NCBI GenBank assembly: GCA_026873275.1
Contig: JANTUC010000013.1
Location: forward strand, 496,001 to 560,000
Source of the DNA: Pseudopithomyces maydicus
Taxonomy: Eukaryota; Ascomycota; Dothideomycetes; Pleosporales; Didymosphaeriaceae
Reading direction: 5' to 3'
DNA: 64,000 nucleotides
Shown here in pieces: positions 57,931 through 64,000 of this stretch. Position 1 is the first letter of the stretch, and each line of letters begins with the position of its first letter. A model generated the notes under the pieces. It ran no database searches and was not told the origin of the DNA. It was given only the letters and a program-made list of their open reading frames with translations. Made by a program: the position numbers and the translations under genes.

Positions 57931-59688
57931 TAAAAAAGACTGCTTGCCTTTCTTGCCTGCTCGCTTGCGTCTGAAGGGTTCACTTGCCTCCATCGTGTCG
58001 AGCCATTTGTCTTCACCGAATCCGAACATGGCCTTAGTTCTTGCATGCTTCTGGCAATCCTTGTGCAAGCATGTCTGCCAATGTTCTTGTGTGCATGTGC
58101 CGTTAATAACAAGTGTCATCGCCATGTTTTCTCCTTCGAGGTATCCTGGAAAGTATTGTCGAGTTCGCTTGTCCCAGAGATGTACGTCACAGTCGTCGAT
58201 CGGGCAGTCGAACCATTCCCATCGGCAGCGAAGCTGCTTAGAGGGGAACCAATGTTCTTCCTTGGCCCTATAGTGGATAGTACACTGGTCGTGGTTGCAT
58301 AGTTTCCAGTTGATGCACATGTGTTTGGGGTTTCGGTGGTCCAGTACGTAATCCGGTTCGTAGGTTTCTTTCTCGTTTTCATAGACTTTTTGCTTTGACT
58401 GTCGTTGGTACCTTTCTTGTCCCCATTCGATGTCAGCTTCACTAACGTACTTGAGTCGCTGATCATCTAGGTGTGGGACTGATCCTTCAGGAAGATCTAC
58501 ATCCCGTGGTTGGAATTCTTCTTCCAGAGGTTCTGTTTGCGTGAGTTTGTCGAGGTACTCCATAACGTTGATTGGTTTGGTTTGAGGATGTGGCGTAGGT
58601 GCTCGCGCTCGTACGGGTTCAAAGTCGTTGATGGGTTCTTCGTACGGATCCTCGTAAAGCCGTGAATCGTCTGAGTCCGAGTGTTCGTTTAGGTCTATAT
58701 CACTTATGCCGTCTGTGATAACCCATTCGTCTTCGTCGTCCTGATCGTTGGCGACGGTGATTACGTTCAACTGTCTGATGACCTTGTTCTTAGATCTGCA
58801 GTTCCTGGCGATGTGACCCGGTTTGTCACAGTTAAAACAAGTGCGTTGCTCCTTTTGATTGAACGGGGTCCCTCCTCGAGGTTTACCGAAGGCGCGCTTG
58901 AGTCTGTTTGGTCCATTGGCATTTCCAGAGGCTTTGCCATATGTTCCAGTTTTCTTCTCCTCCTTCCTTACCATTACATTGTCCAGTTCCATCGGCTGGT
59001 AGCCGTAGGGGTCGTTCGTAACCCGTTGTTTGGTAGTGGTCGTACGGTAACTGGTTCGTCCGCTTGACTTGCCATACGTGGGTTGGAATTTCCCATGATT
59101 CTTGTATTCCTGGTGTAATTCGTGCCATTCTGCATCAATCCTGATGGTTTCGTCGTAAAGTTCTTGCATCGTGTTGATCGCGGCTCCGCTGCGTAGGAGT
59201 TCTTCGCGCACGGATTTCTTGAGACCTTGCTTATACATTTTGCGTAGGGAATCGTCGTTCCATTGGGTTTGTATAGCATAGTGTTTGAACTTTGCGGTGT
59301 ATTCGGCTGCTGAGTGCGTTTGTCGAAGGCGTTGGATAGCTTCTTCAGCGTAAGACTTTTCATTGGCTGAACCGAAGAGTTGTTTGATCTGAGTACGGAA
59401 GGTACTATAGTCTTCGATGAGTTGGTCGATCTGGTCTCCTTCTTGGTTTTCCGCTGAAAGGTATGCTTCGATGTACGGCTGAATCCAGTCGGCTGGTTCG
59501 CCTCTCATGTACGTGGCGGCAAAGATGACTTTGTCCTTGTCTTCCATGTCCTTGTTGACACAGTGGAAGTACAGGTCGAGTTGGAGTAGCCATGTCTTGA
59601 GTTTGCGTCGATCGCCGTCGTACAAGTCCGGTTTAGCAGCTTTGCTGTTAGGATTGTTGAATGGGGTAAGGTCGTTGAAGTCGCTCAT
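57892..59688 (-). CDS. Gag protein of element 2
   Basis: 598 codons from the ATG at 59688 (MSDFNDLTPF), only 17 nt after the 5' LTR, to the stop at 57892. Capsid-like Gag sequence (LKTWLLQLDLYFHC, FAATYMRGEPADWIQPYI) occupies the first 200 residues. The CCHC knuckle CFNCDKPGHIARNC lies near residue 285 (about 58800-58850) and should bind the genomic RNA. An acidic linker and further Cys/His groups follow, which may be a second, unusual zinc-binding region (MCINWKLCNHDQCTIH). The last 15 or so codons overlap pol in the -1 frame. Confidence 0.9.
   Translation of the reverse strand: MSDFNDLTPFNNPNSKAAKPDLYDGDRRKLKTWLLQLDLYFHCVNKDMEDKDKVIFAATYMRGEPADWIQPYIEAYLSAENQEGDQIDQLIEDYSTFRTQIKQLFGSANEKSYAEEAIQRLRQTHSAAEYTAKFKHYAIQTQWNDDSLRKMYKQGLKKSVREELLRSGAAINTMQELYDETIRIDAEWHELHQEYKNHGKFQPTYGKSSGRTSYRTTTTKQRVTNDPYGYQPMELDNVMVRKEEKKTGTYGKASGNANGPNRLKRAFGKPRGGTPFNQKEQRTCFNCDKPGHIARNCRSKNKVIRQLNVITVANDQDDEDEWVITDGISDIDLNEHSDSDDSRLYEDPYEEPINDFEPVRARAPTPHPQTKPINVMEYLDKLTQTEPLEEEFQPRDVDLPEGSVPHLDDQRLKYVSEADIEWGQERYQRQSKQKVYENEKETYEPDYVLDHRNPKHMCINWKLCNHDQCTIHYRAKEEHWFPSKQLRCRWEWFDCPIDDCDVHLWDKRTRQYFPGYLEGENMAMTLVINGTCTQEHWQTCLHKDCQKHARTKAMFGFGEDKWLDTMEASEPFRRKRAGKKGKQSFLGQRADSVEPQRN
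57903..57937 (-). promoter_or_regulatory. -1 ribosomal frameshift signal between gag and pol
   Basis: The slippery heptamer T_TTT_TTA (57937-57931) is in the correct register with Gag. After a 9-nt spacer comes a hairpin, GCGGACTC (57921-57914) pairing with GAGCCGC (57909-57903), with one bulged A and a 4-nt loop. The shift leads directly into the pol frame. A missing T in the T6 run could mimic this. Confidence 0.65.
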
Positions 59689-59695
59689 GTTGAGG

Positions 59696-59703
59696 GTGTT
59701 CAA
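59696..59703 (-). other. Primer-binding site of element 2, self-priming type
   Basis: On the minus strand TTGAACAC begins two bases after the LTR and is the exact complement of GTGTTCAA at 59899-59892 in the LTR. It is the same arrangement as in element 1, with a different sequence. Confidence 0.6.
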
Positions 59704-59705
59704 GA

Positions 59706-60222
59706 TGTTATGACCACGAGGGTAGCTAGTCCTAGAGGTTAAGGTTGGTTCTCGGGCAGGAGCAACTTACGGAGGGAGAAGGGTTATCGACTGCGTGAGC
59801 GGGTCGATGGGGTAGTCGGTATCGGTATCACGAATGATACTAAATCAACAAGGAGGCCTGAGTGAATCCAAATGATAGATTGATAAACAGGTTGAACACG
59901 AGTATCTAGTAGGATACTCGAGTCTCTATATACATGACTAGTCCCATGAGTCCCATTGTCCCATGAGTCCCAAAATCCCATAAGTCCCAAAATCCCATAA
60001 GTCCCAAAATCCCGTATTCGCGCGTAACTGTGCCTTATTGGCTCCCGTATCTTTACTCGTCCCATAAGTCCCAAGATCCCGTGCGGGACTTTGGTCCGTG
60101 CGTTACATGCGACGGTTGGGACTGGTGTTGGTCACGTGTTCTAAGCGACCTGGGATCCGGCGGCTAGGAGCAGAAGTGGTTATGATAACGAGCTCCTGCC
60201 CCACTTCGCGCGGATCGTAACA
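59706..60222 (-). repeat. 5' LTR of element 2 (right copy)
   Basis: 517 bp. On the minus strand it holds the tandem repeats (60014-59940), a TATA box (59932-59927), an 8-bp inverted repeat (CGAGTATC at 59899-59906 and GATACTCG at 59913-59920) and the inferred transcript start near 59899. Confidence 0.95.
59892..59932 (-). promoter_or_regulatory. TATA box and inferred transcript start, element 2 LTR
   Basis: TATATA (59932-59927) is followed 33 nt later by GTGTTCAA (59899-59892), complementary to the primer site. Between them lies an 8-bp inverted repeat that could form a stem just before the start. Confidence 0.6.
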
Positions 60223-62708
60223 GTCTAATTAAACTGCTAAGCACTTATTAATTATATTTATATTTATTATAGAATTTAGGTAAAATTAGTATACTATTAA
60301 TTTATCTATTCTGCGTTAAATTATCCCTTATATATAAAAACCTATTTAGAGTTTCCTTAATAGTCTAAATATAGCCTCTAGGTCCTGCTATTTTTTATTT
60401 TTATAATATTTACTTTTATTACTAGCGCTACTTAAGTAGGATAATTATATTTTACTTAATAATTTTTCTTTTAGTATTTTATCTTTTTATAATATTAGCA
60501 GGTATCTTTCTAAGTATTACTTTAAATAATATAATAGAATAGCGGTAGTATACCTATAAGATAATTTTAGAATAATAAAGGTATATGTAATAAAGTATTA
60601 CTTTAATTAATAAGGGTTTTAGTACTAGGGTGCTATAAGAGCATAACTAGTATTTAATTACTTTATTAATTATCCTCTAATATAATTATATATTTTACTA
60701 GTTCCTTCTACGTCTAGGGGAAGTTATTATAGTTTATAATTATAATTTAAATTTCTAAGCGCAGTTTATTATAAAGGTATATAATAAGATGTTTTTATTT
60801 ATAAAAGGGGTTTATTTAATTTTCTAATATAGCTAAGTAAGTTATAAACTTATTTACTAATTATTCTTCCCTTTATATTACCCTTTAATATTATATTATT
60901 ATTTATAGCTCTCTATTAATAGAGCTCTTAATCTAATTTAATAGAAATACTATTATTTATTATTAATTTAGTATTTTACTAGCGTCCTTACCTTTTTTTA
61001 TAGCTATAATTAATATAGGATAACCTCTAATAATTATAGAATAAATATAATATATTAATCCTTAATAGTAAATACTTAAGAATTTAAGTAGAATGCAATC
61101 TTTAATTTTATTTTAAAATTATTAAACTCCCTAATATTTTACCCTTTAAAGGTAGAGATAGGTTTAATTTTTAGTCCCTATTAAGGGTACGCTAGAACTA
61201 TATTACTTAAATATTATTATTAAGTAATCTATTTATCCTCTATTATAATAGTACTAATAATAGTGTTAGCTACTAAAGGTTTATTCTAAATTCTTTATAG
61301 GCTCTCTATTACTATTTATTATTTATATTCTTTAATTTCTACTTTAAGTCTCTATATTTTCTCTAATACTACTAATTTATTATACTATTACTTAAATATT
61401 ACTAGCCTTACTATAATAGGATCTAGTTCTTCTTTATTTAAGTTTTTTTATATTAAAGGATATAGGTTATCCTCTATTACTAAAAAGATTAAAAATAATA
61501 ATATATTCCCTTCCTTTTATAAGTCTAATGTAACGGCGGTGTTTTAAAGTTATATTTTAAAAACTACTAAGCTACTATTCTATAATATAAAGAAAGAAAT
61601 TAAAATTATTAAAATAAATATAGTAGTAAGCAGGTCTCCTATAAATAATAAAATTAATTTTTATTTAAGTCCCTATTCCCTCTAGCTTCCTTTTCTATAT
61701 ACTATACTAGCGCGGCGCTAGTGCTTAGATAGAGTATAAGTGGCCTTAGACGCTGGGAGGGTATCCTCCTTACATTCTTAATATAGTATATTACTGCTAT
61801 ATACCTAAGGCATAGTTTTACTATAAAATAAATAATTAAGCTAAGAAAGCTTATAGCTAAGTAAAAAATAAAAAAGAAAGAAATTTTAAGAGAGTATTTA
61901 AATTTTATAATAAAATTAATAAGTAAGGCTAGCACTATATTTTTAGAATTATTATTTAAGGTAGTTATTTAATACTAAATAACTTAAAAAATTAGAAAGT
62001 ACTACGCGGCTGCCTTAAATAAATATTAATTATTATTAATTTATATATAGGGCGTTTATATACCGGCAGACAATTATAATTAATAGGTATAAAGGGAGAG
62101 TAAAAGATATTATAATTAAATAAAGATAAATAAATAGCTTTATAATACTATTTATACTTAGTATAAAAAGGGTAATAATTATGCCAGGATATAGATAACG
62201 CCCTAAAGGGGCGCTACCAGCTTTTATTTATACTTCTAATATTAATATTAAATAAAATAATTTTAGATCTCTTTTATAATGCTTTTAATCTAGCTAAAAT
62301 AACTAGAAATAAAAAAATTATTTTAATTTTAAAATAAATAATTAAATTATATTTATTAGTATAGGGCTTTAGCTCTACTAAGTATAGTAATACTACTATA
62401 AAATAGGGGGTTATACTAAAGAGTCTTATATATAAAGAGACGCTTAAAAATAAAAATTTAAATTTTATAATAATATTATTAAGTATAGAGGGTATTACAT
62501 TTCTTAAAGAGATACTTAAAACTATTATATAATATTATATAGCTATTTTAATATAATATTTATTAATTTAGTTAGTTGCGTAGGCGTCTATATACTAATA
62601 AATAGTTATATTTAATAAATATATAAAATTATAAAGAGATACTATAAAATAAGTAAATTTAGCTTTATAATATTATTTTACCTAGTAAAAAAATTTAATA
62701 ATAAGATT
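60223..62708. repeat. AT-rich RIP-mutated block, right part
   Basis: The 5' portion of the old host element on the minus strand (gag side), its right terminal repeat (61529-61774), and older remnants beyond. Two short GC-rich hairpins with the shared motif ATAGATAACGCCCTA occur at 62191-62217 and 62715-62742, the latter at the very edge. The block ends at about 62.71 kb. Confidence 0.85.
61529..61774 (-). repeat. Right terminal repeat of the host element
   Basis: 246 bp, beginning TGTAACGG and ending CTTACA, so it keeps the TG...CA ends of an LTR. It is less RIP-mutated than its left partner (40606-40857). Confidence 0.65.
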
Positions 62709-64000
62709 ATATAACATAGATAACGCCCTAGTGGGGCGCCACTTCGAATCCCCACAGTGATGACAGTCGCTAGGCTTAGCCATTGTGTTTTTCGAGATCG
62801 CAGATCCCAGGAGTGATGATAGACTAGGTAGGGGCATGCACGCATTAGTGGATGGACTGCATTCCCGGGACCTCAGGGGCGAGAGTATCAAAGGCCACAC
62901 TATGGGATTCTCGTCTGGCCCTAGATCTAGCCCATCGTGGCGAATGTTCTTTTCACAGCCTAGACGCTGGGACTGTGGGTTTTCTACAGTTCAGAAAAGT
63001 CTGGAGTGTACAGAAGAAAATCCACAGAGAGATTTCCATGAGAAATCGCCGGAAACATGGTATAGAACGATTGGACAAGAACCATCTGCCAAAGGATTGT
63101 GTAGCGCGAGTTTTTATCTTAGCTACACGATTGCCAATTCATCTGTGGACGAATCATACGTGATATTTCCATGATCATAGCAGCTTCATCGCAAGGAAGT
63201 GATATCAGTTGTTAATGGCGGCTGGTCACTCTAGCAGCTCTAAACCCAATTGGTTTGTCCTTTCTAGGTTTGACTGTATACCAATCCTCCTTATTCAATT
63301 CTGTGTAGCTACCAATGCTTGCGTTCAGGTTTTCCTCATGGGTTACCCTTGAAGATCTATTTAGCAGGGCTTTGCACGTGGCAGGGTCCTCGCTTCGAGA
63401 CGACTATAATCAGAGCTATGTAATCGTTTCCCTGAAATCAACATCTGAAAACATGTCCTCGACTTGATCTTCTCCGAGGAAATGTAATGATTGATCCATA
63501 TGCTTGAAGCTGCTCGGCAGATCTTTCTGCCGGTACCAGCGTTACACCAAGTACCGTATTTCCTTGAGTAACTGCCGTGGCGTTTCTAGAGTCTTGTTCG
63601 TGAGATTGATACAAGCGTGTCTTTATCTAAGGCAAGCCACAACCCACCCTAGGTGATCCATGGTTCAATTAAGCCATTCGCGGCGCATGTCTGCGAACCG
63701 GCAGGCATAACGCATCCCCAGATCACTGTATCCACCACTCTTGGCATACTATCACGCAATAATCCATGTCCATGTATCCGTTCTGTATTTCAGTCCTAAC
63801 GGCGAAATATCCGCATCTGTCAAAGTTCTTTGAATTCCTGGCGGTAGCAGCGCTTCGTGTTCTGAATTTTCCTAACCTTATTTGTTATGTGCGAAGGAAA
63901 TGTCTCCACCAGTGAGATGGGGCTTTTGCAGGCGCAGCTGCCCGATTAATGGCCCTTGCGCTGCGGACGGACGTTTCACCGGAATTCATCTCCCTAAGCA
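62709..64000. other. Right flank, degenerate coding traces
   Basis: Normal composition returns. No intact gene. On the minus strand several short open segments look protein-like, for example ALLPPGIQRTLTDADISPLG near 63800, TVIWGCVMPAGSQTCAANGL near 63700 and KHMDQSLHFLGEDQ near 63480. They are interrupted by stops and do not splice simply. They could be a decayed gene or exons of a gene running off the window. I cannot name the family. Confidence 0.4.

Larger units (their letters stand above)
53419..60222 (-). mobile_element. Intact Ty3/gypsy chromovirus-type LTR retrotransposon, element 2
   Basis: A 6804-bp element on the minus strand with two 517-bp LTRs (53419-53935 and 59706-60222) that look identical by eye, and a 5-bp duplication (GTCTA). 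Gag and Pol are in separate frames joined by a -1 frameshift signal. A polypurine tract, a self-priming-type primer site and an opposite-strand accessory gene are present. It is a different lineage from element 1 (LTRs unrelated, proteins clearly divergent). It is not RIP-mutated, though its surroundings are. Confidence 0.95.
40606..61774 (-). mobile_element. Degenerate, RIP-mutated Ty3/gypsy LTR retrotransposon (host of the nest)
   Basis: Two direct repeats about 250 bp long bound the block. The right one (61529-61774) starts TGTAACGG and ends TTACA. The left one (about 40606-40857; left edge approximate) is a more mutated copy. Subtracting the two inserted elements and their duplications leaves roughly 7.2 kb, a normal size for a Ty3/gypsy element. 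A reverse-transcriptase remnant lies on the minus strand at 52440-52610. Every base difference I checked between the repeats is a G:C-to-A:T transition, the RIP footprint. Confidence 0.72.

Noticed and set aside
39541..62708. AT-rich block as a regional centromere
   Set aside because: Terminal repeats, a legible reverse-transcriptase core and RIP-type substitutions explain the composition as transposon-derived. A centromere could still be built on such DNA, but nothing here shows it.
62785..63174. 129-codon plus-strand frame beside the AT-rich block
   Set aside because: No family resemblance, no intron signals, and an unusual composition. Likely chance.
1..64000. tRNA, rRNA genes and CRISPR arrays
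   Set aside because: No cloverleaf-like or rRNA-like sequence and no regularly spaced repeats were seen by eye. A TTCGAATCC box at 62743 lacks a matching A box nearby. A tRNA-scan would be decisive.

Overview
This window comes from a filamentous ascomycete (Pezizomycotina; Dothideomycetes is my guess, not demonstrated). The evidence is: short GT-AG introns of about 46-120 nt in nearly every gene, fungal-only families (Zn2Cys6 regulator, RTA1-like exporter, iterative type I polyketide synthase), and a large AT-rich block carrying the C-to-T/G-to-A footprint of repeat-induced point mutation (RIP). No rRNA, tRNA or CRISPR array was seen.

Left part, 1-38 kb, is a gene-bearing chromosome arm: a LURP-one/tubby-like protein, a cyclase-family hydrolase, an Mme1-type mitochondrial carrier, a SAP-like membrane protein, a salicylate-hydroxylase-type FAD monooxygenase, a reducing polyketide synthase (KS-AT-DH-degenerate ER/KR-ACP), a conserved fungal protein with a helix-turn-helix look, an F-box protein, a LPRELRDEIY-type protein, a small putative myristoylated protein, a large secreted GH106-like hydrolase, a Zn2Cys6 regulator divergent from it, an RTA1 membrane protein and an Atf-type bZIP. 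The monooxygenase and synthase may form a minimal polyketide locus. The 33.5-37 kb and 38-39.5 kb stretches look gene-free.

Right part, 39.5-62.7 kb, is a nest of transposons. An old minus-strand Ty3/gypsy element (terminal repeats near 40.6-40.86 and at 61.53-61.77 kb, reverse-transcriptase remnant at 52.4-52.6 kb) has been reduced to AT-rich wreckage by RIP. Two intact, un-RIPed Ty3/gypsy chromoviruses sit inside it: element 1 (43649-50803, plus strand) and element 2 (53419-60222, minus strand). Each has LTR copies identical by eye and a 5-bp target-site duplication.

The most interesting signals are in these two elements. Both carry, just inside the 3' LTR and on the strand opposite gag-pol, an accessory gene for a Zn2Cys6-spaced cysteine cluster followed by a charged coiled coil; in element 1 this gene is spliced. 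Both show an exact 8-nt complementarity between the site just after the 5' LTR and a site 33-35 nt downstream of the LTR TATA box, as expected for Tf1-type self-primed reverse transcription. Element 2 has a -1 frameshift signal (U_UUU_UUA plus a hairpin) between gag and pol.

A caution runs through the annotation. Six frame breaks in otherwise well-conserved ORFs are each explained by one missing base in a homopolymer run, mostly G/C. This points to consensus errors in the assembly rather than six separate pseudogenisation events.
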